Part shown: positions 35,901 to 50,900 of the stretch, piece after piece
Numbering within the stretch: position 1 is the stretch's first letter
How the letters are laid out: every line of letters starts with the position of its first letter
Origin: Trileptium ribeirensis
Lineage: Eukaryota > Nematoda > Enoplea > Enoplida > Thoracostomopsidae
Length of the DNA: 64,000 nucleotides
Direction: 5' to 3'
NCBI GenBank assembly: GCA_030248225.1
Contig: JASANE010020161.1
Location: forward strand, 1-64,000
Position numbers and translations under genes: made by a program
Notes under the pieces: model-generated
Database searches by the model: none
What the model was told of the DNA's origin: nothing
The model's input: the letters and a program-made list of their open reading frames with translations, nothing else

Positions 35901-38900
35901 TAGATACGTACTACAGTATCACGCCAAAACGCCGCTTACCGAAATGACGTCTTAAGTTTGTTTCTGCTAGGCTGGACTGGACGTACTTGATAATGAAAAC
36001 AATGATTCTAAGCTAGCTTTTCTCTAACTTAGCTTTTGTTTTAATTCGAAATCCAATAGTATACCGTACATTCGCTTTTTCAGTTTTGAACTCATTAGAT
36101 CTTGTTTGTATCCCGATTTCAAGTAGTACCGAATCTTTTGCCCGCGTATTGATAAATTCTTCTACTCGCCAAGTTACATATCTCCAGAACTTGTCACAAG
36201 TATTGGCCTTTTCCTTTTATTGCCGATCGTACGGACTGGTTTAGATGTATCAGCGTGTAGCAAACTGTCGGGTAACAATCATTTCCGTGTGTCGATAGTC
36301 GCAATACTCCAGGTGTTTCCTATACTACCACGATTTTTACTCGATTTTTAGGATACTTCCATTATTTTCATAACTTTCTTACATAAAAACATAAATTATA
36401 ATTATAAAGCATAAAACGTAAATTCGCTTTCGTAAATACATGTAAAAGTATGTTCAGAGCGGAAACACGACGTGATGTTTTGTCGATAGATGGACCGAGA
36501 GAAGGCTACCTGCATGCGATGATGTATGTATGTATATGGCCGGTAGCAATCCTGCTTTACGTATATCAAATTAAATGACTTTTTTACTGCTGTTTATACA
36601 CTACATCCTTTTTAGCAGGTCTATGAGTGCATAAAGGAAAGTAATGACACTTACAGAACTCCAATGTTAATCTGTGTTTGATGACAAGAATGTTTTCACC
36701 TTACCCTTCATTTCAAATTGTCAAAATGCACTCATCCAAATTTTGTGGTGGCAGCTGCAAGCCCATATTATTCCGTTATGCACTTTTGGTAGTACTACAA
36801 CTACATATACTGTAATGTTTTAGTTTACTTGGAGAAATGGTAAGTAAATGTTGTTGGTGGTGGCTTGGATATGTAGTAGTTTCTCCCGCATGTAGTTATA
36901 ATCTAATATGCATGTAGAACTAAACGCTTCTTTTATTTGCGGTCCTGTTTTTCGGTTCTCGTATTCTCATTTACTTTTGTACCATTTCAGAAAAAAAATT
37001 TGTTAAAACTCTATGGAATTATGCGGCAACTACGGTAAAATCTGTGCCGTGATATGAATATGTAAAAAGTGAAACGAAATTCTGCTTCATTTCTCGATTT
37101 AAATGGAGTTTCATTTTTGAATTAGTCATTTGCATTTCAATTTTGTATCCCATTGTTCAATGAACATTTTTTTAATTCACCAAAATGAATTATATTTAAG
37201 TAATTATAAATGAAATCAGATCGATTGAAATTATATTTCGCCACATTAATTTTGAGCCACATTAATTGAAAAATATCTCGACATCAGTTCACATGGAATA
37301 GTTGCGCTCCAGGATGGATGCAAACGTACAGTTATGAAAATTGACTCTATGATGGCCACGCACAACCTTAATACAAACATGGTAATAACACATGATTTAT
37401 ACTGCTTAAACTGATCGAATCATTAATAATGCTACTAACGGCGTTGTGAAGATTTTTAATATTGCTGCAATAGGCACCGAGAAGGACTTGAAATCTGGGA
37501 GGGGGGCAAACTAAGATAAAACACATCTGGAGGATGCTAAGCTTCCATGATTATAGGGGCGTAATGGGGTTCATCCCTCCCCCAGGACCTGGCTACCTTC
37601 TCTCCGGAGGTGCCGCAGGTGCCGAACCCATAAGTTCCGTTCGCTGCGCTGAAGGAGCCGCACTCATGCTGACAGACCGCATTCCCCGGGACCTTAAGCA
37701 TGTATGGTGCTATGATAAAACACATTTGGGTGCAACATCCTATGAGACATATTTGGGGCATACGTGCTCATGATATTCTTGTCATTTGCAATGAGTATCG
37801 GCATTTACTCCTGATTGGCATACGACTATATTGTCCGGAGCTGCGGCGAGAATAAACAATGAGGGTCTAGACAATATTGAGCGCCATGTTGCTTCTACCG
37901 CAGCTACGTTTGATATGCTCGCATCAGCTCATGACGCAACCGCAGCGCCAAACATTACTTAGTACCATCGGATGCGTCGTATGCAAGAGTTGCTGCCAGA
38001 AATATTGGACAACTAGGTTGTGTAATCTACAGTAAAGATAAGATCCAGGCGCCGAAGATACTTTCGTCGCAGATGCTTCGCTATTAGTGGACTACCTGGG
38101 AACGGTGAAGCACAACAATGCTTCGAAAATTGTGTGATCAGTTGAACCCTCACCTACGCTGCTTGAACTTTTCGGCTTGGTCTCATGCCTTCAAGTTGTC
38201 AAACAGCAACCTGATCCCCCGACAATTCTTGCCCCCTGAAGTACGCCTTGAATCTTCCTCGGTGGCAAAATGCATACTGCAACAATCATCAAAACTCCAC
38301 AACTTCGCTGGAATGAGTGGATTTTTATTTCCGGATCCATGCCAGAGGAAGACCGTACAAAATTTACTGCACTGCAATATAATGCACGTGCATTAAACGA
38401 TAAATTGTAATCTACCAATAATAGCAAAAGAGCATTAGGAAATAGTATGACACTTCCCTGCAGTCACACGTTATCCCGCGTTTTATGATACTGGCGTTTT
38501 CGGCCTGACCCCCCCCTCCAGTTTCTGGGAGGGTAGCTCGGACCCCCAGTTTTTTTTGGGGGGGGGGGGGTCGGTCGGACCACCCCAATTTCTGGGGGTC
38601 GGTTTATCCGCAACTGTTTATAAACCACCCCCCCCCAGAAATTGGGGGGTCCGACAGAGCCCCCAGTTTCTGAGGGGTAGCTCGGACCCGCCATTTTTTG
38701 GGGTGGCTCTGTCGCACCCCCCAATTTCTGGGGGGGTTGGTTTACAAACAGCTTTGGATAAACCGACCCCCCAGAAATCGGGGCGTCTCGACCCCTCTAG
38801 AAACTGGGAGGATCATGCCGAAAACGCCCGTATCATCAAACACGGGCTAACATCGAGTGCAGGGAAGTGTCATAATCTTCCCTAATGCACTCTTGAAAAT

Positions 38901-41900
38901 AGAATAATCACGACGCGTCATCCTTTCAAGGTGCGACTAAAGAAATGTAATACACACGTTCTGCGTCACAGTTTTTCAACCCGTAATATAAGCGCTTGGA
39001 AAGCCTTTCACTCCCAGAATTTTTCGGCGAAAGGCCTCTGCTAAACGCTAGAAACGCTCTAATGCAAAACTGTTCAGAATGCTTATCAAACTGGTCGATG
39101 TTTCGAAAATTTTGCACTACGATCCAAACTTATGACTAGCAGTAAGTTTCCGGTTTTACCTGTTACATCCAAAATTCGCCCAATTTATATGCACAAAAAT
39201 AAATAAAATTGTCTGTCCACGGAGCAGTATAATTCATTTTCGTTACTAGGTAACCACAAATGTGTGAAATACAAAATTTTTGTTGGACCTCCCTTTGGCC
39301 CTACGTCAGTAGGACTACACCCCTTTTTTTCGAAATCCTGGCTACGCCCCTGTCGTATTGGCTCATAGTTGAATATTTTCGAAACCGAGACACTCTAGAC
39401 AATTTTGCAACATAAGTGTTTAGTTAGTGTCTATTAGGTTAACTGTCTCGGATTTGCCTGAGTACATTTCAGGCAAAATAAGAAATGTCCACCATAATTC
39501 ATTACTGATAAAAATCAAATTATGTATCAACTTAACCGCTATTAGCAGCATTAAAAAATTTTACTTAAAATTTCGCATCCGGCAAGTGCAACTACAATTT
39601 TGGTGGTCAAGGGAAAATTTAACTCTCCTTTCTATTTATTATTGTAGAAAGATCGGGTGGGGGCGGCTGTATTCTTGTTTCAAGATATTTAGTTATGCAG
39701 TTTTGTACCGTACCAAGGTGTCTCGTACCTATTTTGGCTAATATTTATTAAATGTTTTCTTGGAGCAATTATTTTTGGTGCAATTAATCTAAACTTATAG
39801 CCAGCTTCTTGAAACATAACATATTTATGCATGTGAAATAAAATTAATAATAAATACGCGAAAACGAGCATAGTTATACCCAGCAGCGCCAATTTTATGC
39901 ATAGTATGACAAAAATTAAAAATGTCAATGTACAACACAGCGGCAAATAAGGAATTTGGCATTTAGCTTGTTTTATATGACCACAACTATTAATAATTCC
40001 TCCCATGACACGTGCTCTTATGTACACCTGCGAGGCTGTAGATGTGAATAGCCTTATATATATTTTAGGACAATGGTAATGTCGAGGTAATATTAATAAT
40101 AATATGTGGGACGGGTTTTACTGTGGCATAAGTCATTAGACGGCGACCTTCTAGACTAACATTAGACCAAGCATTAATTTTTAGAGGATTTTTGCTTCAG
40201 TTGATATTTTCGTTTTTGTATATATGTCTTCTGTATTTTTTGAATACAGTTTTCTGTGCTTAGTTAATAAATTGTCCGTAATGTAGACTATATTTGTCGC
40301 ATCCATTTAAATATAATCTGTCTCTAAAAAGGACACATGAATATAGCGTGGTGCTTCAAATGTTTATTTCAAATAAGTTTGCAGGCTTGGAATATTTGGA
40401 AACTTAACTGTTTCGTTCACACATACAGTATTATATTATGGTGTGGTTGTATTTGTATCACCTATTGAAATATGTTCATATCTGCTTCGGGAAAGTAAAC
40501 TTAATCTAACACACTACCATCCATTTTATAAATTTGAGTTACTTAACAGTTTAAAGTCTTCAGAAAATTAGCTGATTTCTGTTCTGAGCTAGCAATGAAC
40601 TGAATCAAAATTTGCTAATTCTTCCTAAACAATGGATGTGGATGCTATAATGGCTAGTACAAATCGTGAAGGTTAATGGGATTATACTAGGTTTTGTAGC
40701 ACATTTGGCTAACATATAATTAAAAAATTATTTCATTGCATCACGCTGTATCGTGGAATTTGTTTAAAATTGAAATTGCAGTGGTTTTCTTCTGATGAAT
40801 ATCAAATATTGCCATATAGCATATATTATATAAAACTATACTACAGATATGTCGCAAGTTTTTTAGTAACATGATATTTTGGGCATTGACACATTTTTCT
40901 GTTGTACAATTTACTTCCTCAACTTTTCTATCGAACTAGCTTCAATTCGTATAAAGCGTACCTTCAAATCTCTGAACGCAGGGCAAGCAATGCTATAACA
41001 ATTAAAAGTAGTCTTCAGTAACTTCAAGTATCAGGAAAAGCCATCATGCGTGATGTTGTATATATTACAGGCCGTGGTATTGTTTTCGATTCGTGTTAGC
41101 GATGAGATGCATACATTAAAGACTGTTTAAGTCATGGGCTACCCTATACATATTAAATTTTAATTTCTATTTTCTCGATTGTTATTCTCGTATGTTGTCG
41201 CCCGTTCATCATCAATACGAAGTCTTGCGGTATGATATCAGGTGTAGATTACTTAACACCATTTGATGCTGAGGAATTTCACGGCAGATTTTCTAAGTAT
41301 ACGATATTGTCATAAATGTATGGAGGTATTTTAGGTTTGTTAATATACGTTACATATAATTAGTATCTGACACTTTCGCCTTTACACGTGCAATATTCTA
41401 ATCAATAGCAATGGTTTAAACATAAGGGCGAGTTCACATTATCAAACTTTTTGTTGAAAATTTAATCAAATTGGTCGAAATTTGACTGTAATTTGTAATT
41501 GAAAGTAACAAATTTTGCAATATTCTAAGCAAGAGAAATGATGTAAACATAAAGATGAGTTAAGACTTTTAAACATTTTGCTCAAAATTTGGCTGTAATT
41601 TGTAATTAAAAACTGGCAATTCATCATGCTTCAAAATTTGAGCTAAAAATTTTAGTTCAAAAATTGTAGATGGCTGTTTTTTGTGATTAGCTGAAACAAT
41701 ACTCTACAAAAGTTTGTTTGTACCGAGTTGTCGACTCATTGAAATTCAGCGAAAATTCGAAAAAATCAAATATTAATCAAAACTTGAGGTCACATGTTTA
41801 CAAAAAGTTTTAAACTGTTAACACACTTTAAGCATTCAATTATCCGAGTAGATAGTGACGATTTTTTCCACGACGCCAACAGGTATTCGAAACTAGTCTC

Positions 41901-44900
41901 ATATTTTTTAATTAACAAGATCTTTCTTTGTAAGTAAAACATTGTTTCAGTATGCTTTGTAGTTGCTCTTCATTTGACATTTGACGGCATATTGACATTT
42001 GTGGCTGCGGTACATACTTATTCGCAGTAAACGCTCAGTACTAGCGGTAAAATGTGTGGTTCGCAAAAAATCTGTTTATCAACAGACAATCGGTATTTCT
42101 AGGCGTGGGAGGTATATACGTCGCAACATAGACGAACAAACAAAATTTGTGTTGATCGCAAAATAAGATCGGTAACTGTTGCATATAACTGCGTCATGTG
42201 AGGAGCCTTTTAGCTGCAGTGGTATTAAGTCTGCTTAACAAAAATTTTTGGGCGCATATTTTAGCAAGGCTTTTGGAGCATGGGATTTTTTGCTTAAGTT
42301 ATGTCATTTTGGTTTGTTATAAACCGCGAACATAAACTGTCAACTACATGAACATACATAAACCGTGGTAAGTTTCTTTTTACAAAAATTATATTCAAAT
42401 ATGAGCTTACTCTAGTACAGCTTTGCTTGCTTCCCTAATTATTTATTTCTTGTTGCCACTAGATATTCACTTGGTGTTTCTATAACAAGCCGTGCAGCAA
42501 CCGTGCTGATGCACGGAAGTGTGTTTCGGTGGAATTGCAGTCGAGCCAGCAATTATTTAAGGTAAATTATGTTTTTGGTAGTTAAAAATTAATTGAAATT
42601 AATCCACTCTTATTTTAGTGTGTGGTGTTCGGGCGTTCGATAACTGCTATTAGGGCATATTACGCGAACTTAGGTGGCACATAGATCAGCATTGAAACGA
42701 GGTTTAATAGGAAGTTGTTAATACATCTCTACAACACATTTTTACACTTATATATTTGATAAATAATGGTGCAGATGTCTTACAAATGTGGGTAAATATG
42801 CAGTGACATGTCCGCGAAACTCACACTGCAGGTTCTATTGTAGATGTAGAAACTAATAATTAGCGGATGCTAATGTATAGAACACGCAAAGCATTGGATT
42901 TTCTGCGTTAACATTGCATCATTTAATTGAAACAGTCTCGTAGGATCAGGGCTATGCATTTTTACAGAGACAATAGCTGGTTGATGCTGTCAAACACAAC
43001 CCAGCATTGCTATCAAAGCATGGACTTAGCACTGTACGAATTTTATTGTGGTCCCCAGTTGTTCGCTGAATGCTGTTCTATACTGTTGGTCAGTTTGCCG
43101 ACATTGTCAGCTTACACGTATACATATCTATGCGTTTTTGGATATTATTTACGCAAACCACGAAATGCATCAAGCCGCCAACGCGTACTAATGGTACTAC
43201 AATATTCATTATGGAGCTTTAGACGGTATGCTGTAAAAATTTTATACCAATTAAACTTATCTCGTCATGTGAGTCGACAGTGGTTTGTCGCGGCAAATTG
43301 AGCAACTGCAATATCCTCATCAAAACCAGAATGGACTTTAGTAGCTGAACCGGGGATTCGTTGTCACCTAGTGTTGTTGGAGTTTGATGTCGTTACTGCT
43401 CTGAGCACAGTTTGATTCTTCATCACCATGGGTAGTGTAATCTTGGTCTCAGCAGCTACATCATACCGCCAAATATTCCGAAAGCCTTAAAATATACAAC
43501 AGTATAGTTTCCACATCTTGCCCTTTTAGGACTTTGTAAAACACTAAGTTTTTTATGCATTTAATAGCATACGTCAACCTTTAGATGAAATATTCAGATT
43601 CATTTTAGATTGACCTGATCTTCTCTGCTCCAAGTGTTAGTTAAAACCATTGCATCGTGGCTATCGCTGTAACATCTTAACAGATATAGGAAAAGATTTC
43701 GAATCTTTTCGTATAATTGTTAATACCCTGATTTCGAAAAGATATCTTTTGAGGGCAAGGGATGATTGGGTGTCCAGAGTCCTTGGGAGCATACCCCAAT
43801 CAAAGGTGGGTCGGTAATTTATCCGACATAAATTACGTCATTGTGAATCGACGACGCATTGCAAAGTGCGCTTCGGGAAGCATCTTGCACAGTGGGTCAT
43901 TCAACGTAACGCGCCGGAATCCTTTAGTAAGCATTTTCCTATTTTGAAAGTTTATAGGATTTACAGTCCAGCTAGTTTTGTTGTATTACAGCGAACTATG
44001 TCTTTATAGCAGGCACGTGGCCAGGGGGTGCGCGGGGAGGGGGGTAGGTCTCCCCCATGAGAAAGTATTTGAAAAGTATTTTTTGGTGGGTTGTGACATT
44101 TCATTTGTACCCAAACACTATAAGTGGGAAAATTGAATTGAATTTGTTTTCACTGGTTGTTGGTTGTTTTAATAGAAATATTTTCTCCCGTGTTTTACTT
44201 TTGCAAAGGCTGTGTAAATATTACGTAATATAATATTTTGTAAATATAAAAAAATTGCACTCACCGAAATCAGCTTGCCCTCACCCCTGAAGACGGCGTG
44301 CTCCCCCTGAAACAGAAGTCCCGCTACATAGTGGGTTTTTGCTATGCATAAAAACTTAATTTCTAGTTATTTTACTCTATATATATAATAGAATAGCCTC
44401 CATGGCCCGCAATGATTTGACTGTGTCAGTGTTTGCTTATTCCGAAGAATCGAAAATTTCCTAGTTATGATTTATTATTAGTTGTAGATTAGTTTTGTGT
44501 GAAATCCACGTGCGCAACAATTTTAAAGAAACTTTTTAAGGTAATTTTAGGTATATTAATGTTATGATTTTTCATGTGTAACTTTAGTGACGGTTTTGTG
44601 TGGAAGACAATTGTCATTGTTTAGGTCGATAACGACGAGCATATCATAGAAAGAAGGCTAACTTACTGTGATGAAACATTTTTGGATTTGATAAGCCTCG
44701 ATGATCGATATCGAATGATTTGCGTTAGCGATTACTTTCATTGCTTAATATGTTCGTTTCAAATGATCTCGTCGACAAGCTACGACAGTGTCTGTCTAAA
44801 AGTTATACAACGCTGTAAATCTTTTTCCCCACTCTTAGATGAAATTAAGTAACAAAAATATTACAACATCGAAAGTGTTTTTGTCAAATCCTTCCCAACT

Positions 44901-47900
44901 ACCGTCGGTAGTTGGCTTGTATTATTAAATCATGACCACATAGCTAGTGTAAATAAATAATTTGTGATACTGTCACTCAGGTACGGAAGGTTGATCCTGT
45001 TTTGCTGAGGTTTTAAAATATTGATCTAAATGCGTTTTAGTGCTGTCGTGTTGGACACAAATTTTTAAATTTATACTTTGGATTATTTCTAAAGAAAATC
45101 ATCGTTTTGGTTATTTTACGTTATATAGCATGTAGATTTTGAAACATATATTTGTTTCAACCTGCATACATGTAGAACGGCTAAACTAATTTTAGTGGAC
45201 ATTTTTTATTTAATGCGATTGACATTTTGCACACAACAGCTCATTTTACTATATGTACCTACGTTTGCGAATGTCACTCGCCAGATCACTATTTTAACCT
45301 GAATTCTGATTACAGCATGATACCCGATTTGTGTGTCGGTTGTGTACAATTAATTGTAGAGAAGAGTATGTTTAACGTTTGGTATCGAAAAGTACCAGAA
45401 GACTTTATCTAGTGTCATTTTTACTATTTTTTCTTTCGCACCGCGAATCCCTGTTTTATGTAAAATTTAGTGTACAATTTGAACGGGTTTTAGTGTATTT
45501 TCAGCGGCACGCGTATCCTTACCTCACAGTTTTTTTATTCTAAGTAAACGCTGATAAATTTCACGCAAAATCGAGCAATCGCCTGCAATGTTGAAAAAAA
45601 ACATGAAAACTATAATAAATGAATTGCAGAGGCATTAAGTAGATAATCCAAGGCGCCGAAAAATGAACGCTCTCAATATTTTTTACCTCACAGTCAGAAT
45701 TTGTCTCGAGGTCTAATATATATTTCAACGTTATGCAGCCATTTGTAGTTCTTCCGTGAAAACCAGAATTAAAGTGCTATATCTGTATTTATCCATATTC
45801 TCATTCATGTTGCCTCCCGCAAGGCTAATAACATACCCAATGTATATATTCATGCTAAACAACGTGTTAATCGGGTTAAATAATTATACAGTCTCATCGG
45901 TCAACCCCAACAAGCGAACAACATACATTGTCAATATTTGGACGCTTTCACTTTTGGAGGGGTATTTTTTAAACTCGCTTATAGCTCGAAAACGGCTGCT
46001 CTGACAAAAATGCGTGGCTAATGCACAATGAAAAATCGAAGTTTTCTATGACAGTATTGTGCAGAGTAGTCTTGATTTTTCTTGATGCCTATGGTAGGAA
46101 ATATACATGGTCCACTTTAAACGTTAAAATTTGTTCATGAACAATAAAATTTACTGGATCCCACAAATTGGGGAATAATTTGTTGGAATCACGGCCTTCA
46201 TGAATATCAGGCACATTTTCCATACACCAAGTATATACTATTTATACAACTTGTTTTTCCAATTTCATATATTATGTGCACTTAAGGCTTAGCGATATCT
46301 TACACCGAAATTTGCGTCCTAACACGGAAATCTCCGTTGTGGTACTATATCTTCGCAAATTTTGCCAGTTATGTGTTAACTTAATATATAAATAAAAGTT
46401 TGTGTGCTTTTTTCTATTAATATGGTTCCGCAAATTAAATGTGTTTTGTAACAACATAACGTACATATTAAAACTTGCAAGAATTGTTGCACTTAAAATA
46501 TTAAACTTGAAACATGAATTGTCTAACTCTGAGATGTTATAATTGTATTTTCACATCGCATCTCTGTCGCCGTTTAGCGTCTGGTAGTATTATGATGAGG
46601 CTTGGAAATCAAAATTGAGCCTTTCTCACTGATTAGTACATCAATAAATTTTGCTTGTTCTGTAGGTAGTGTACTGATAACTTGAATCATGTCGAGAGCC
46701 AGGAAAAAACCGAAAACAATAATATAGCAACGTCACTGTTGTGTATAAAGTTTCTATTATTATACTTTTTCCTTCGACGTGGTAACACCATGCCTGCTGT
46801 ATCACTTATTGTCCCCACCTATGAATCTATGAAACTCTGACATTGTTTTCGATATTACTCGGACTTTATTGTCCCATGTATAAGAGGTATTACAATGATA
46901 CTAGCTGACCAGGGAGACTCTGCTCGATGAAGTCAGCTTAATCTTAAATATATAACAGCTAGATACTGTGCAGACACCGTCAGGGTTGTAACATTACTTT
47001 AAGTTTGTAGTTTAGCTCTGCGCAAAAAAGGGTATTTAATAATTGTTTGCACGCGGTAACTAATGACATTATGTGCACTTTTTACATTTTTAAACTTTGT
47101 CGCTCCACGTTTTCTAGGAGCTGTAACTGGTCTAACAAAAGCCATAACTCAATTTAACAAACCATTAAAAGTCAGCGTCAATGCTTAGACTGAGCAAGTG
47201 CCAGACGAGCGTAGTCACAGATCATAAACGCATAACTTGTTGAACCATTGTCATTGTAGTCTTCGCTAATGTTCATTTTTTGATTTTGTACATAAACCAA
47301 ACTCGGCCTGGGAGTAAAATAATTCTGAAGAACGCCAATAGAACCAGGAATGTCTTATTGAAGAATGCCTTAACGTGACTGAAAATTTGCCAAAATAGTG
47401 GTGAATTGTAGCCTTTTTTGACTGCTGCCGTACTACCCTTCCCGTAGTTAAGGACGGATCCCTAGGTTACATCAGCAACAATATATTTTCAACATTTAAC
47501 CGTTAGATCTTATGTTAAGTTCACGCCACAATCCGTGCCTATCTCTCCAGAATCAAATTTTCTGGCGACTTCCTTTCTTCGATTGCATATGTTCTTTTAG
47601 CCTGACTGTTTACAACTTAGGTAGAAGACCGTTGAGATGGTAGACGCTTTGTTCTAAGATGCCATATTTTCTGCGGATTTCGTGTCGATGCCGGTCCCTC
47701 TCTGAATAGGCATTCCGTAAAAAATAACGAAAATTTATTACTTTTCAATTTTGGATGTCAAAAGCCAAAGACGATATTGGCAGGGACGGTAATGGTGCTG
47801 ACGCTCAGAAAGACACCACCCCATTAATTCTGCTCCTACTTAGCCTGTTCGCTGAATGGTGGAAGACGGTGGCAATTTTAATCTTTATTTTAATACAGTT

Positions 47901-50900
47901 CCTTCTTGTGAAATATGGAGTATGGATGAAATCACGTTGCAACATGTAGCCAAAGTATTTCAGTCTTTAACAGGGTATATGCCGTAATAACGAAATTTAT
48001 TTGGGTTTGGTTTATTATATATGTGTCCGTTTTATATGTTTGTTAGTGCAGGGCGTTTCAGCGATGTGACATCTACAGATAAGTCATCTACATATCCAAG
48101 GTAGCTGTAGAAATTTGAGCTAACTTGTTTGACTTAAGACCTAGTTGCAAATTGCAGGCGGAACTTTGCGTAAAATATTGTCTTGGTCGGCCCGTGCTTC
48201 AGACAAAGATATATGTGCAAAACATTATACTTGGAAACTCATATGCGTAAATGCACCGTATAAAAAATTTAGTCAAAAACCGATCAAGAAATTTCGTGAA
48301 TTTACATAGTTATAGTTCATAATGCGTCGTTATATAACGTAGTTTTATAACACTTGCTATGTGATCTGTTTTGTTAATTTTTAATAAAACTTCGAAATTT
48401 GGACTTCAGGTTTTCAACATTATGTATCTTATCTAATGTAGACTGCATCACAATCTATCTGTATTACTTGAGACGCCTGCCCTTGCCTTACAATATCATA
48501 TAGCATGCGTGTTTCGCATATTTGAGTTCAGTATTAATGACAGTGTTCAGACATACATTTTTCCGTAATTTGTGCCGAGATAATTAATTCTCCCTAAAGT
48601 AAATCCAGCGGTAATTATAGGTTCAATTTTTAATCTCGGACGTTATCGAATCTACGTTCCGAAATACCGCCGCGCCAAATGGCGCGTTAATTTTAGATTA
48701 TATCTAATAAGAAATCTCCTGTGACATATTAGAGATGAAGCAATTTGAGCCGAAGGCAAAAGTTGTTTAAATGGCAGATAGCGTTGACGCTTGACTATAG
48801 CCGATGGATTTTTGGTTTGACTTTTCACCTAAATTAACTGTTTTCCATTTTAATAGGTGTAAGGCAAGCCATATATGTGATTCGCAAGACTGAACTTAAT
48901 ATCCCAAAGGCATATGTTGAAAAAGCATTGAAATTCCAGAAGCATCTTACAAGTTTTACTAAAATTTAGTCTCGCGGCATGGCATATAGCGCCAAATGGC
49001 GCGTTAATTTTAGATTATATCTAATAAGAAATCTCCTGTGACACATTAGAGATGAAGCAATTTGAGCCGAAGGCAAAAGTTGTTTAAATGGCAGATAGCG
49101 TTGACGCTTGACTATAGCCGATGGATTTTTGGTTTGACTTTTCACCTAAATTAACTGTTTTCCATTTTAATAGGTGTAAGGCAAGCCATATATGTGATTC
49201 GCAAGACTGAACCTAATATCCCAAAGGCATATGTTGAAAAAGCATTGAAATTCTAGAAGCATCTTACAAGTTTTACTAAAATTTAGTCTCGCGGCATGAC
49301 ATATACCAGACCAGAGATGAAACTGGATCACTATTTTGTGACGCTGTGTCCCGGTTACCCGGTCATGATAGTGACTTGGCGACCCGGTTATGGTAGTAAC
49401 CCAGTGGCAAGATCATTTTTCATAGCAATCAGTGCTTTATTATCTGCAAATGAATGAAAGATCATATTTTGCAAAATTGATTTTTTGGCAAATCGCTGTT
49501 TAGACGGATTAACATTGCTTTTTCAGTAATGTCTTAGACAGACACTACAAGTTGTAAAAATGTAGGTGTTCAAAGTGACATGTAAGCCATTTGTGTGTGC
49601 CCCGGAAGTCAGTTTGTCATCTGTTGAAGTCGTTTGTACGCGAATTTCAAGCAGTCTGGAAGTTTTTGCATATGAAATTTTTGTGGAAGGGAACACATAT
49701 TTCTGTTCAGCGTTGTAAATCCTTTTCAAAGACTGCACGGTATGGACGTACCCACAACGCAACCCAACACCATTCTATCAACCTATCACACTTGTGGTCG
49801 GCTTTTTATGACAAATTTAAAGTAATGGTCGTCATAGACCTTGGTTTTCGAGCACATAGTTTTTACTATGTCTCTGCGGAACAGGCGAGTAGACATTGCA
49901 GATGGGAAAAGTCTCTGTTCTGTTATTTTGTGGGCAGTGCTGGTGAGGGTGCTTCCAGGTTCTCAATCAGAACAGGACAGTTCCTGGTCAAATTCGGGTA
50001 CACGGCGGTCCGGTTACAGATGTCACCCAGTTCCATGTCTGACATATACTAAAATTTTGGAATGTTGGTATGAGGAACAAAACTTTTTTCTGTTTGGATT
50101 GCTGACTTGGTAGCAGAAATAGCTATTAGTGTAAGTCAGCCTGAGCACAGTAAACGGTTAAAAAGAACTTTTTTGGGTGCAATACATTTCGTAGCCAATA
50201 ACCTAATGCTTTTGGATCATGTTATGGTTTGCCCCTATAAAAGTGCGAGGGAAAGAAAACTTGACGTGAGTATCAATGTACACATATTTAATGTTTAACT
50301 GTGAGTGCAGGCTATGTTTAGGTTTAGACTTAAGCTTAGCCGTAGTGTGACAAAACATTATGCGATCATTCGAGGGGGAAACTCGACATGATACGCTACG
50401 AGGAACTTTACATAACCGTATTTTTTCGTAACAAACCAAGAACATTACTAACTAATGTTATCCAATCCATTTTTCTTAAGAAAAACATTCAAAATATCCC
50501 AACAACGCTTAGTATCTACAGCTCAGGTTTTTCTATGTGATAAAATGTCGATCACGTTCATTCCACAATCACTATCGAAGTAGAGTAGCCATAGTTTTAT
50601 ATCAGTGTCACCTAAAACGCTTTGTTGCTGTCTCCTCCATTTGAAATAGTATTGAAATGCTTGTATATGCGAGTTAATTGCATATTCAGTGGCGAGTATA
50701 CAACGTATCAAGTTATTAGCAGTATAACTTACTTTGCAGTTCTCTCATAACTAAGGCTCTACGTAATACAATCCATTTTAGGTTGCAGAAGATCTGAAAA
50801 TTTACGATTTGGTCGAAATCATCGTGGAACATTTAGCACGGTCAATATCAGGACAGTCTACAGAGAAAGTTCGTGAAATTTTACGAGTTTCCGATGATAT

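Noticed and set aside
38464..38885. Frames of 86 and 109 codons rich in Pro and Gly on both strands
   Set aside because: By-product of the poly-C/poly-G palindrome, which lacks stops in several frames.
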